Source: an uncultured Porphyromonadaceae bacterium
Lineage (GTDB): Bacteria > Bacteroidota > Bacteroidia > Bacteroidales > Muribaculaceae
Length of the DNA stretch: 64,000 nt
NCBI GenBank assembly: GCA_905198125.1
Contig: CAJKBH010000016.1
Coordinates: forward strand, 1-64,000
Direction of reading: 5' to 3'
In this document: in pieces, positions 41,106 to 50,192 of the stretch
Layout: every line of letters begins with the position of its first letter
Position numbering within the stretch: position 1 is the stretch's first letter
Translations under genes and position numbers: made by a program
Notes under the pieces: generated by a model
What the model saw: the letters and a program-made list of their open reading frames with translations, nothing else
What the model was told of the DNA's origin: nothing
Databases searched by the model: none

Positions 41106-42554
41106 ATGGGTGGATTTTTCGGAACAGCGTCTCAAGGGCCCTGCGCTACTGATGTCTTTTACGGCACAGACTATCATTCACACCTCGGCACCAAGCGTGC
41201 CGGTATGGTGACCTTCGATCCGGAACATGGCTTCAAACGCGCCATTCACAGCATCGAACGTAATTATTTCCGTTCAAAATTCGAGGACGAACTCGATTCG
41301 TTCTTAGGCAACACCGGATTGGGCGTGATCAGCGACACCGACCCGCAGCCCATCATCGTCAACTCCCACCTGGGACGGTATGCGGTGGTGACCGTGGCCA
41401 AAATCAACAACATCCGCGAAATAGCCGACAAGCTCCTGGAAAAAGGAATGCACTTCAGCGAGCTCAGCGCCAACAATATCAACCAGACCGAGTTAGTTGC
41501 GCTGCTGATCAACATGGGCAAGGATTTCACGGAGGGCATCAACTTAGTGTACAAGAACATCCAGGGCTCGTGCTCGATGCTGATACTGACCGAGAACGGC
41601 ATCATCGCCGCACGCGATTACCTGGGCCGCACTCCCATAGTGTTAGGACATAAGGAGGGAGCGTATGCTGCTGCGAGCGAAAGTACGGCGTTCCCCAACC
41701 TCGGCTACGAGCGTCTGCGCGACGTAGGCCCCGGCGAGATAGTGCGTTTCACGGCCGACAGCCTCGAAGTGCTGCAGGCGCCGGCACGCCGCGAGCAGAT
41801 ATGCTCGTTCCTATGGGTTTACTACGGCTTCCCGACCAGCGACTACGATGGCATCAACGCCGAAGACATGCGCGAGAACTGCGGCTATGCCATGGGCCGG
41901 GAGGACGAAACCGAGGCCGACTGCGTATGCGGTATCCCCGACTCGGGCGTTGGCCACGCCTTGGGCTATGCGGCCGGACACGGCATCCCCTACAAGCGTG
42001 CCGTACTGAAGTTCACGCCCACATGGCCCCGCAGCTTCACGCCCAGCAACCAGTCGCGCCGCGACCTGGTGGCAAAGATGAAGCTGATTCCCAACCGCGC
42101 CATCCTCAAGGACCGCCGCGTGGTGTTCTGCGACGACTCGATAGTACGCGGCACCCAGTTGCGCGACAACGTACACACGTTCTACGAATGCGGTGCCAAA
42201 GAGGTACATGCGCGTATCTCATGCCCGCCGCTGGTGTACAGCTGCCCGTTCATCGGCTTCACCAGCTCCAAGAGCGATCTGGAACTGATTACGCGCCGCA
42301 TCATACAGAAATTCGAAGGTGATCCCGACGCACACCTTGAGGATTACGCCACCACCGGCTCATGCCGCTACTGCAAGATGATGAAGGAGATAGCCGACCA
42401 GCTAGGCCTCACCACGCTGCAGTTCAGCAAGCTCGAGACCCTGGTGGAAAGCATCGGCCTTCCCAAGGAACGCCTCTGCACCCACTGTTTCGACGGCACC
42501 GGCCTCGACCCCGCGCAGGCCTACGCCGAGGACCACAACGGCGATGCGGATTAA
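41106..42554 (+). CDS. PurF-family amidophosphoribosyltransferase homologue without the N-terminal Cys
   Basis: 482 residues. The C-terminal phosphoribosyltransferase domain is well preserved (VVFCDDSIVRGTQL is the PRPP loop), and the Cys residues that match the Fe-S ligands of the B. subtilis enzyme are all present (ICSFLW, SCPFIG, GSCRYC, RLCTHC regions). The N-terminus reads MGGFFG instead of MCGI: the Ntn glutaminase nucleophile is missing. It therefore cannot use glutamine in the normal way and may use ammonia or have another role. A second, standard PurF is expected elsewhere in the genome. Confidence 0.85.
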   Translation: MGGFFGTASQGPCATDVFYGTDYHSHLGTKRAGMVTFDPEHGFKRAIHSIERNYFRSKFEDELDSFLGNTGLGVISDTDPQPIIVNSHLGRYAVVTVAKINNIREIADKLLEKGMHFSELSANNINQTELVALLINMGKDFTEGINLVYKNIQGSCSMLILTENGIIAARDYLGRTPIVLGHKEGAYAAASESTAFPNLGYERLRDVGPGEIVRFTADSLEVLQAPARREQICSFLWVYYGFPTSDYDGINAEDMRENCGYAMGREDETEADCVCGIPDSGVGHALGYAAGHGIPYKRAVLKFTPTWPRSFTPSNQSRRDLVAKMKLIPNRAILKDRRVVFCDDSIVRGTQLRDNVHTFYECGAKEVHARISCPPLVYSCPFIGFTSSKSDLELITRRIIQKFEGDPDAHLEDYATTGSCRYCKMMKEIADQLGLTTLQFSKLETLVESIGLPKERLCTHCFDGTGLDPAQAYAEDHNGDAD

Positions 42555-42556
42555 AC

Positions 42557-42660
42557 CTGATTAATCGGGATTTATCAGGATTAATCAGGATTAATCGAGT
42601 TAAATCAGGATTAATCGAGTTAAATCGGGATTAATCGAGTTAAATCGGGATTAATCGAGA
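42557..42660. repeat. 10/20-bp tandem repeat after the PurF homologue
   Basis: About ten degenerate copies of a 10-bp unit (GGATTAATC(A/G) and GAGTTAAATC). The last part is three exact or near-exact 20-bp units (42597-42616, 42617-42636, 42637-42656). It immediately follows the stop codon and precedes a strong hairpin. Confidence 0.8.
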
Positions 42661-42673
42661 TAAAAATTAAAAT

Positions 42674-42716
42674 TCAAAGGGTGTGCGGGACGAATCCTGC
42701 ACACCCTTGAAAATTT
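42674..42716 (+). terminator. terminator after the repeat
   Basis: AAGGGTGTGC (42677-42686) pairs with GCACACCCTT (42699-42708), and the stem is flanked by T-rich sequence on its 3' side. Confidence 0.7.
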
Positions 42717-42779
42717 TGTCTAATTTTTGGGTTTGATCCCCCGGCTGTCAGTGAGCCGGACGGAACCGGTCGGTCAGGC

Positions 42780-42872
42780 TTAGAAGCGGAAGCCGCGGCA
42801 CTTGTCGATATCGCCGTAGGCTTCGGCACAACATTCGAAATAAGCCTTGATCAGATGTTTCAAACTTTTCAT
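42780..42872 (-). CDS. 30-residue Cys-containing small protein
   Basis: The frame begins MKSLKHLIKAYFECC and ends DKCRGFRF, then TAA. The ribosome-binding site is unusually good for a short frame (AGGAGA 8 nt before the ATG). It has three cysteines and a basic amphipathic N-terminus, with no signal peptide. I do not recognise it. It is isolated between the PurF homologue terminator and the flippase gene end, and 165 nt upstream of it on its strand has no gene. Confidence 0.5.
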   Translation of the reverse strand: MKSLKHLIKAYFECCAEAYGDIDKCRGFRF

Positions 42873-43045
42873 AATCTGTCTCCTTTCCTAATCAGGTCCT
42901 CCCTTGTTCATCGCCTCAGGTGCCGGCACCTTCATGGGCCGATTCCCGCAGTCGGACGTTATTATTACAGGTTAAGTAGTTTAAACTACATCTATAAAAC
43001 GCTGCCGATTATAAAAAGTTGCCAAAAATATGTTTTATAACATTG

Positions 43046-44578
43046 TTATTTAACATTTCTATGGGTCAGTCGGCGCAACATCGGACTGATTTTCGGCACA
43101 TCCTCGAACGTACAGACGATGCCGAGATAGACTATAAGCATCAGAATACGAGTCATATATACCAGCCACATGGCGAACACCTGCTCCAAATAAGCCCCGG
43201 CTATGTAAAGAACGGCCGCCAACAGCGTGTACAGGGCCAGTCTGCCCATCTGATAAGGTATGGGATAATATTTCCGGCCTACGAAGTAGCTTATCAACAT
43301 GACGGTGAAATAGGATATCAGTGCCGCGAACGCGGAGCCGATGTATCCGTTCGGTATGCCGATGGCCGGCACGAGCCACAGGTTCAGTCCCAACATCAGC
43401 ACGAAACATATCAGCGACATATACATGCCCCACTCGGTGCGGTCGGTCACCTTATACCACACCGACAGGTTGAAGAACACGCCGAAGCAGAGTTCGGCAA
43501 TCATCATCACGGGCACCACCTCCAGGCCGGGCCAGTAGGCCGGAGCCACGAAATGCTTGATGACAGGGAGGAAATACATCACGCCCAGGAAGATAAACAG
43601 TCCGAATATGACGAAAAACTTCATCGCGTCGGCATACGACTGCAGCTTCGACTCGCCGTCGTTCCTGGCCTGGGCGAAGATAAACGGCTCGTAGGCATAT
43701 CGGAACGCCTGTGTGAACATCACCATCACGATGGCTATCTTGATGTTGGCGCCGTAGATGCCCACCATGGACTGCGCGGCCGCCTCGTTGCCACGGAACA
43801 GGTAGGGTATGATGAGCTGTCCCATGTTCTGGCTCAGGATTCCGGCGATGCCTAAAATAAGGAGCGGCCAGGAGTAATGAAGCATCTTCTTCAGCAACGC
43901 GCCGTCGAAGCGGAACTTATGCCGCGTTATCTCGGGCGTCAGCATCAGCAACACGGTAAGCGTGGCTATCATGTTGGCCAGGAAAATCCAGCCTATTCCG
44001 AATGCCTCGCCGCCAAGGGGGGCGTAGAACCAGTTGACCAGCCACCCCGCGCCGCTGTCGGCAAGAGCGGGACATCCCTTGAGGAACAACAGGTTGAGCG
44101 CGATGGTCAGCCCCACGTTCAGCAGCTTTATGCCCGCGAACCGATAGGCTTTCTTCTTATATCTAAGGTATGCGAACGGAATGTTGGTGAACGCGTCTAT
44201 CGCGACTATCACGCCCATCATCCACACGAACAGCGTCTTGCCGGGCAAGAGCATGGCCCGCGACACCGGCTGCCCGAACAATGTGATGAGCACGATGAAC
44301 AGCAGCGACGTGGTGCCTACGGATATCAGCGACGTGGTGTAGACCTTCTCCGGATCCTTCGCGCCGTTGGCAAAACGGAAGAAGCCGGTCTCCATACCGT
44401 AGTTCAGTATCACCAGCGCCACGGCGGTGAATGAATAGAGATAGCTTACCACACCGTATTCCTCGGTGGGGAAGATATAGACGTAGAGCGGGACGAGACA
44501 CCAGTTCAGGAACCGTCCTATGATGCTTGACAGGCCGTAAACGGCCGTCTCTTTAGCCAGGGATTTTATACCAGCCAT
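43046..44578 (-). CDS. polysaccharide flippase (Wzx/MVF-like)
   Basis: 510 residues with about fourteen hydrophobic helices. The opening (ETAVYGLSSIIGRFLNWCLVPLY then EEYGVVSYLYSF) is that of oligosaccharide flippases of the polysaccharide_synt/MATE-like superfamily. It would move lipid-linked sugars across the inner membrane. No glycosyltransferase cluster is nearby. It follows ruvB by 30 nt on the same strand. Confidence 0.85.
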   Translation of the reverse strand: MAGIKSLAKETAVYGLSSIIGRFLNWCLVPLYVYIFPTEEYGVVSYLYSFTAVALVILNYGMETGFFRFANGAKDPEKVYTTSLISVGTTSLLFIVLITLFGQPVSRAMLLPGKTLFVWMMGVIVAIDAFTNIPFAYLRYKKKAYRFAGIKLLNVGLTIALNLLFLKGCPALADSGAGWLVNWFYAPLGGEAFGIGWIFLANMIATLTVLLMLTPEITRHKFRFDGALLKKMLHYSWPLLILGIAGILSQNMGQLIIPYLFRGNEAAAQSMVGIYGANIKIAIVMVMFTQAFRYAYEPFIFAQARNDGESKLQSYADAMKFFVIFGLFIFLGVMYFLPVIKHFVAPAYWPGLEVVPVMMIAELCFGVFFNLSVWYKVTDRTEWGMYMSLICFVLMLGLNLWLVPAIGIPNGYIGSAFAALISYFTVMLISYFVGRKYYPIPYQMGRLALYTLLAAVLYIAGAYLEQVFAMWLVYMTRILMLIVYLGIVCTFEDVPKISPMLRRLTHRNVK

Positions 44579-44608
44579 TATTCAGGTAATAAGTAGAGTG
44601 ATGAGGTG

Positions 44609-45655
44609 TCAGTCGAAAAGGGAGGCCGCGCCCGGTTGGTTTGACACGCCGGGGCGGGTGCGGTTCAGATGGGTGTAAGCCAAGTCGGTAACCTCGCGGC
44701 CGCGCAGGGTGCGCTGCATGAAGCCCTCTTTGATAAGGAACGGCTCGTACACCTCCTCGATGGTGCCGGGGTCTTCGCCGATGGCCGTGGCTATGGTGTT
44801 CAGTCCCACGGGACCTCCCTTGAACTTGTCGATTACCGTAGCTAAGATCTTGTTGTCAATCTCGTCCAGGCCGTAACGGTCGATGTGCAGGGCTTCGAGG
44901 GCATGGCGCGTGATGGGGAGGTCGATGACGCCCGAGCCCTTCACCATGGCGAAGTCGCGCACACGGCGCAACAGCGAGTTGGCGATACGCGGCGTGCCAC
45001 GACTGCGCAACGCTATCTCGGTGGCCGCCTCCGAATCGATGTCTATCTTCAACAGGCGCGCCGAACGCTTCACGATGCTCTGCAGCATCTCGTGGCCGTA
45101 ATACTCTAAGTGACAGTTTATGCCGAAACGCGCGCGCAACGGCGCCGTCAGGTTGCCGCTGCGGGTAGTGGCTCCTATCAGCGTAAACGGTGAGATCTGC
45201 AGCTGTACGCTCTTGGCGCCCGGACCCTTGTCAAGCAGGATGTCTATGCGAAAATCCTCCATAGCCGAGTAGAGGTATTCCTCCACCACGGGGTGCAGAC
45301 GGTGGATCTCGTCTATGAAAAGTACGTCGTGTGGTTCCAGCGACATCAGGATTCCCGCCAAGTCGCCCGGCTTGTCCAGAATGGGACCGGATGTGGTTTT
45401 GAATCCCACGTGCAGTTCGTTTGCTATGATGTTGGAAAGTGTGGTCTTGCCGAGTCCCGGAGGGCCGTGCAGCAGGGTGTGGTCGAGGCTGTCGCCGCGC
45501 ATCCGCGCCGCCTGCACGAACACGCGCAGGTTCTCCACGATGTCGGGCTGTCCGCGGAAATCATCGAAACGGAGCGGCCGCAACGCCCGCTCTATGTCCT
45601 TTTCCACGCCCTGAGGCTCCATACTCTCCTCGCGTATGTCGAAATCTTCTTCCAT
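44609..45655 (-). CDS. ruvB: Holliday junction branch migration helicase RuvB
   Basis: 348 residues, standard length. Walker A GPPGLGKTTLSN (about 65-76), Walker B FIDEIHRLH, sensor 1 GATTRSG and arginine finger region RARFGI are present, with the C-terminal winged-helix domain (RTLRGREVTDLA). It drives branch migration with RuvA. A TAAATTTG box lies 4 nt before the start codon, suggesting a leaderless message. It probably co-transcribes with the flippase gene. Confidence 0.97.
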   Translation of the reverse strand: MEEDFDIREESMEPQGVEKDIERALRPLRFDDFRGQPDIVENLRVFVQAARMRGDSLDHTLLHGPPGLGKTTLSNIIANELHVGFKTTSGPILDKPGDLAGILMSLEPHDVLFIDEIHRLHPVVEEYLYSAMEDFRIDILLDKGPGAKSVQLQISPFTLIGATTRSGNLTAPLRARFGINCHLEYYGHEMLQSIVKRSARLLKIDIDSEAATEIALRSRGTPRIANSLLRRVRDFAMVKGSGVIDLPITRHALEALHIDRYGLDEIDNKILATVIDKFKGGPVGLNTIATAIGEDPGTIEEVYEPFLIKEGFMQRTLRGREVTDLAYTHLNRTRPGVSNQPGAASLFD

Positions 45656-45659
45656 ACCG

Positions 45660-45667
45660 CAAATTTA
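45660..45667 (-). promoter_or_regulatory. -7 element directly before ruvB
   Basis: TAAATTTG followed by CGGT and then the ruvB ATG, the same spacing as at the M28 gene. A -33 box is not clear. Confidence 0.5.
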
Positions 45668-45745
45668 GCTATTTTTTTTGGATGTAGCCTTATGTATGTT
45701 TCAGAAGTTATATAAACCGTTTTCCGAAGGGTGAAAAAATTGATA

Positions 45746-45777
45746 TTTGGGGAAATAACGGATTTTTTGTATTTTTG
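45746..45777 (+). promoter_or_regulatory. pheT promoter
   Basis: TTTG (45746-45749), 20 nt, TATTTTTG (45770-45777); start codon 20 nt downstream. Confidence 0.8.
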
Positions 45778-45797
45778 CAGATTGAAAAAACTTGGAC

Positions 45798-48287
45798 ATG
45801 AACATATCATATAAATGGCTGGAACGGTACATAGCCGTAGACCGTGAGCCGCGCGAGCTGGCGGCGACATTGACATCGACAGGACTGGAGTGCGACACAG
45901 TTGAGGAAGTGGAAAGCATCCGCGGCGGACTCCGCGGCATAGTCATAGGCAAAGTGCTTAGCTGCGAGGCACATCCGGATTCCGACCATCTTCATGTCAC
46001 CCGCGTGGACCTGGGAGGCCCGGAGCCCGTGACCATAGTGTGCGGCGCGCCGAACGTGGCGGCCGGCCAGACCGTGGTGGTGGCCACCGTGGGCGCCGTG
46101 CTGTATGACGGCGACAAGGAATTCAAGATCAAGAAATCGAAACTGCGCGGCGTGGAATCCAACGGAATGATCTGCGCCGAGGACGAGATAGGGATAGGCA
46201 CTGACCATGCCGGCATCATCGTGCTGCCCGACGGCATCAAGCCGGGCACGCCGGCGGCCGAATACTACGGTCTGTCGAGCGACTGGTGCCTGGAGGTGGA
46301 GCTTACGCCCAACCGCGTGGACGCCGCCAGCCATTACGGCGTGGCCCGCGACCTCAAGGCCAGGCAATGGTGCGAGATAGCCTGCGGACAGAAAGAGGCC
46401 GGATATCCCGAAATATCGCTGCCCGACGTCAGTGCCTTCCGCACCGACCGTCCCGACGGCGCCGTCAGGGTCAGCGTCGAGGACCGTCAGGGGTGCCCCC
46501 GTTATTCCGGCGTCACCATCCGTGGCGTCAAGGTGGCCGAGTCGCCCCAGTGGCTGAAGGACCTGCTCAACGCCGTGGGCCAGCGTCCCATCAACAACAT
46601 AGTGGACATCACCAACTTCGTGCTGTTGGGCATCGGCCAGCCGCTGCACTGCTTCGACCTCAGCAAAGTCAAGGGTGAGGAGATTGTGGTGCGCACATGT
46701 CCCGCCGGAACCAAGTTCACCACCCTCGACGGCGTGGAGCGCACGCTGAACGAAGCCGACCTGATGATATGCGACGCCGAGAAGCCCATGTGCATCGCCG
46801 GCGTGTTCGGCGGTCTTGACAGCGGAGTGACGGAGACCACGACCGACGTGTTCATCGAGAGCGCCTGGTTCAACTCCACGCGTATCCGCCGCACGGCGCG
46901 CCGCCACGGTCTTAGCACCGACGCATCGTTCCGCTACGAGCGCGGCACCGACCCGAATATCACCCTTTACGCCGCACGCCTGGCCGCAGTGCTGATCCAG
47001 CAAATGGCCGGCGGAGAAATCTGCGGCGACCTCACCGACATCTATCCCGAACCCGTCAGCCCCGTGCAGCTCGACTTCTCGCTGAAGTACTGCAACGGCC
47101 TGATAGGCTACGACATACCGCGCGACATCGTCATCACCATCCTGCGCGCACTGGAGTTCGGCGTCACGGAGACATCCGACGCCGACGTGCTGCAGCTCAC
47201 GGTGCCCACCTACCGCGTGGACGTGACCCGTCCCTGCGACGTGGTGGAGGAAGTGCTGCGCATCTACGGCTACAACAACATCGCCATCCCCGAGCGCACC
47301 ACCGTGGCTCTGTCGCAGCCCGGCGACCCCGACCTGTCCAACTCGCTGCAGCAGACCGTCAGCAACCAGCTCAGCGCCCAGGGTTTCAACGAGATACTCA
47401 ACAACTCGCTCACATCACTCTCCTACTACGAGACATTGGAGCAGATGAAGGCCGACCGTTGCGTCAAGGTGCTGAACCCGCTGAGCCGCGAACTCTCCGT
47501 GATGCGCCAGACACTGCTGTTCGGCGGCCTGGAGTCGATAGCGCACAATGTGAAGCGCCGCGCCTCGGGCCTCCGCTTCTACGAATTCGGCAACGTCTAC
47601 GCCAAGGATCCGGCCAAGGAATCGACTCCGGAGCGTCCGTTGGCGCCCTACACCGAGCGCATGGAACTCGCCCTGTGGATTACCGGCAACAAGGCCGACG
47701 CGACATGGAACGCACCGGCCATGGAGAACAGCGTGTACGAGATGCGCGGCGTGGTGGACGCATTGCTGCGCCGCCTGGGCATCGACCCGCAGACACTCAC
47801 CGCCGTGCAGGGCGAGGACGAGATATTCAGCGCCAAGATCAATCTGATGAGCCGTCAGGGCAACTGCGTGGCCGCACTGGGACTCGTGCGCCGCAAGCTG
47901 CTGCACGTGTTCGACATCGAGCAGCCCGTGGTGTACGCCTGCATGGACTGGAAGACGGTGTTCGGCATGGCGCGCAAGAACGTGGTGGAATTCGCCGAGC
48001 TGCCCAAGACACAGGGCGTGGACCGCGACCTGGCGCTGTTAGTGGACCGCGCCGTGAAGTTCGCCGACATCGAGGCCGCCGCACGCAAGGCCGGCGGCAA
48101 GCTGCTTAAGAGCGTGCGCCTGTTCGACGTGTACGAAGGCGACAAGCTCCCCGCCGGCAAGAAATCGTACGCCGTGTCGATGGTGCTGCAGGATCCCGAA
48201 AAGACACTGAACGACAAGCAGATCGAAGCGATAATGAACAAGATCGTCGGCAGCCTGAAGCATACCGTAGGCGCCGAACTGAGATAA
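45798..48287 (+). CDS. pheT: phenylalanine-tRNA ligase beta subunit
   Basis: 829 residues from the ATG at 45798 (MNISYKWLERYIAV, the usual PheT start; a TTG two codons upstream is less likely). Domains in order: tRNA-binding OB fold (about 40-150), B3/B4 editing region, B5 (about 405-475), the catalytic-like core, and the C-terminal FDX-ACB domain (RDLALLVDRAVKFADIE to the end). It charges tRNA-Phe together with PheS, which is not encoded nearby. Length is normal for the family. Confidence 0.96.
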   Translation: MNISYKWLERYIAVDREPRELAATLTSTGLECDTVEEVESIRGGLRGIVIGKVLSCEAHPDSDHLHVTRVDLGGPEPVTIVCGAPNVAAGQTVVVATVGAVLYDGDKEFKIKKSKLRGVESNGMICAEDEIGIGTDHAGIIVLPDGIKPGTPAAEYYGLSSDWCLEVELTPNRVDAASHYGVARDLKARQWCEIACGQKEAGYPEISLPDVSAFRTDRPDGAVRVSVEDRQGCPRYSGVTIRGVKVAESPQWLKDLLNAVGQRPINNIVDITNFVLLGIGQPLHCFDLSKVKGEEIVVRTCPAGTKFTTLDGVERTLNEADLMICDAEKPMCIAGVFGGLDSGVTETTTDVFIESAWFNSTRIRRTARRHGLSTDASFRYERGTDPNITLYAARLAAVLIQQMAGGEICGDLTDIYPEPVSPVQLDFSLKYCNGLIGYDIPRDIVITILRALEFGVTETSDADVLQLTVPTYRVDVTRPCDVVEEVLRIYGYNNIAIPERTTVALSQPGDPDLSNSLQQTVSNQLSAQGFNEILNNSLTSLSYYETLEQMKADRCVKVLNPLSRELSVMRQTLLFGGLESIAHNVKRRASGLRFYEFGNVYAKDPAKESTPERPLAPYTERMELALWITGNKADATWNAPAMENSVYEMRGVVDALLRRLGIDPQTLTAVQGEDEIFSAKINLMSRQGNCVAALGLVRRKLLHVFDIEQPVVYACMDWKTVFGMARKNVVEFAELPKTQGVDRDLALLVDRAVKFADIEAAARKAGGKLLKSVRLFDVYEGDKLPAGKKSYAVSMVLQDPEKTLNDKQIEAIMNKIVGSLKHTVGAELR

Positions 48288-48372
48288 TATTCAGACTTAT
48301 ACAAAGCATTAGATATAAAGTATTAAGACTGAATCAAGGATTAAGACAGAATAATATAGCAACATAAACCAA

Positions 48373-49092
48373 ATGGGAAGAGCATTTGAATACCGCAAAG
48401 CGCGCAAGCTGAAACGCTGGGGCAACATGAGCCGCACCTTCACGCGCATAGGCAAGGAAATCACCATCGCCGTCAAGGCCGGAGGACCGGATCCTAACAT
48501 GAACCCGCGTCTGCGCGTGCTGATGCAGAACGCCAAGGCCGCCAACATGCCCAAGGACACTGTGGAGCGCGCCATCAAGAAAGCCACCGACAAGGACGCC
48601 GGCGACTACAAGGAGATAGTTTACGAGGGATACGGCCCGCACGGCATCGCCATCGTGGTGGAGACAGCCACCGACAACAACCAGCGCACCGTGGCCAACG
48701 TGCGCAGCTACTTCAACAAGCACGGCGGCAACCTGGGCACCCAGGGCAGCCTCTCGTTCCTGTTCGACCACAAGAGCGTGTTCCACATCAAGCCCGGCGA
48801 CCTGGCTCAGGACGAGTTTGAACTCGACCTGATGGACTACGAGGCCGAGCTGGAGACCGACGACGAGGGCGAGGAGTGGATCGTTTACGGCGCCTTCGAC
48901 CAGTTCGCCAACATCCAGAAATTCCTGGAGGAGAAGGGTCTGGAGATCGTGTCGGCCGAGTTCGAGCGCATCCCCACCGACTACAAGGAGGTGACCCCCG
49001 AACAGCGCGAGGCAATCGAGAAGCTGCTGGAGCGTTTCGAGGACGACGAGGACGTACAGAACGTGTTCCACAACATGAAGGAGGAAGACTGA
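48373..49092 (+). CDS. YebC/PmpR family transcriptional regulator
   Basis: 239 residues. The family opening MGRAFEYRKARKLKRWGNMS then FTRIGKEITIAVKAGGPDP and NAKAANMPKDTVERAI is clear, with the acidic C-terminal domain intact. These proteins act as DNA-binding regulators or as translation factors at difficult sequences. It follows pheT by 85 nt and ends in a hairpin terminator. Confidence 0.93.
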   Translation: MGRAFEYRKARKLKRWGNMSRTFTRIGKEITIAVKAGGPDPNMNPRLRVLMQNAKAANMPKDTVERAIKKATDKDAGDYKEIVYEGYGPHGIAIVVETATDNNQRTVANVRSYFNKHGGNLGTQGSLSFLFDHKSVFHIKPGDLAQDEFELDLMDYEAELETDDEGEEWIVYGAFDQFANIQKFLEEKGLEIVSAEFERIPTDYKEVTPEQREAIEKLLERFEDDEDVQNVFHNMKEED

Positions 49093-49114
49093 TTCTCCAA
49101 TCAACCGGCACAAG

Positions 49115-49146
49115 CGGACGGAGCCTGAGGTTTCGTCCGTTTTTTT
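49115..49146 (+). terminator. terminator after yebC
   Basis: CGGACG (49115-49120) pairs with CGTCCG (49134-49139), followed by seven T. Confidence 0.8.
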
Positions 49147-49454
49147 GCACTAATTTCACACTTGTTGACGAACCAATGCCGAGCGTTGTAAGTTATAGAA
49201 ATAGACGGGTTGGAAAGGTTACGAATCATTGACTCGATCAAAATCATTGAAGTTGTCCCGACAGCTTCATTATAAACATCACCTTTTCGTAACCTTGATG
49301 TTGCGGGAGAGAGGGAGCGATCCTGATCTCCCGCTTTTCATGTCCGTATAACGCTGCGAATCAGTCCTGGCAGGACAACATTTCGGAATTTGACAAAAAA
49401 TTGGTAACTTTGCGGATTGGAAGCCGATAGGACAGCTTTGCAAACATTGAATCT
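49147..49454. other. intergenic region before the GT2 gene
   Basis: About 300 nt without a gene. The only clear element is the -7 box TAACTTTG at 49405-49412, 43 nt before the glycosyltransferase start. A GGTTACGA (49214-49221) / TCGTAACC (49287-49294) inverted repeat about 65 nt apart and a GCGGGAGA...TCTCCCGC hairpin (49304-49340) are visible but I cannot assign them. Confidence 0.4.
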
Positions 49455-50192
49455 ATGAACAAGACATCAGAATACGAGTTGACGATAGTAGTGCCGGTCT
49501 ATAACGAGGAGGACAATATGGAGCGGCTTGAGAAGGAGCTGTCGGCGTTCCTGCCGAAAGCCGCCGTAAAGAGCTGCGTGCTTTTCGTGAACGACGGCTC
49601 GAAGGACAGCAGCCTTGAGAAGATCAAGGCCATCTGCGAGCGTCAGCCCGATTTCTACTACATCAGCAGCAGTGCCAACCACGGGCTGAGCACTGCCATC
49701 AAGGCTGCCATAGACATGACCGAGAGCCGGCTGATCGGTTACATCGACGCCGACCTGCAGACCAATCCCGAGGACTTCAACAAGCTGTTGGCCAAATCGG
49801 GCGAGTATCAGCTTGTGGCCGGTATCCGCGCCAACCGCAAGGACTCGGCGTTCAAGAACCTGCAGTCCAAGATAGCCAACGGCTTCCGCCGCAAGATGAC
49901 CGGCGACACGGCCACCGACACCGGCTGTCCGCTGAAGGTGATGTGGACGGATTATGCAAAGCAGCTTCCCTTCTTCGACGGCATGCACCGCTTCCTGCCC
50001 GCGCTGATGATGTTGGTGGACGGCAAGTTCTGCGAGATGCCCGTGCAGCATTTCCCCCGCATCGCCGGCGTGTCGAAGTATCACCTCTACAACCGCCTGG
50101 TGTCCCCCTTCATGGACTGCTTCGCCTACCGCTGGATGAAGAAGCGCTTCATCCGCTATGACATAGACCAGACCAACACCGGATTGGCATGA
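49455..50192 (+). CDS. GT2 family glycosyltransferase (DPM1/ArnC-like)
   Basis: 245 residues. The GT-A core shows TIVVPVYNEEDNM, FVNDGSKDSS and the DxD-type motif in YIDADLQTNPEDF. No C-terminal transmembrane segment is present, so it is of the polyprenyl-phosphate sugar transferase type without membrane anchor. It overlaps the next gene (ATGA), which encodes a LAB_N membrane protein. The pair is recurrent in Bacteroidetes and probably modifies lipid A or another envelope lipid. Confidence 0.88.
   Translation: MNKTSEYELTIVVPVYNEEDNMERLEKELSAFLPKAAVKSCVLFVNDGSKDSSLEKIKAICERQPDFYYISSSANHGLSTAIKAAIDMTESRLIGYIDADLQTNPEDFNKLLAKSGEYQLVAGIRANRKDSAFKNLQSKIANGFRRKMTGDTATDTGCPLKVMWTDYAKQLPFFDGMHRFLPALMMLVDGKFCEMPVQHFPRIAGVSKYHLYNRLVSPFMDCFAYRWMKKRFIRYDIDQTNTGLA

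Noticed and set aside
42557..42660. Possible CRISPR array
   Set aside because: Units are 10-20 bp, contiguous and without unique spacers; no cas genes in the window.
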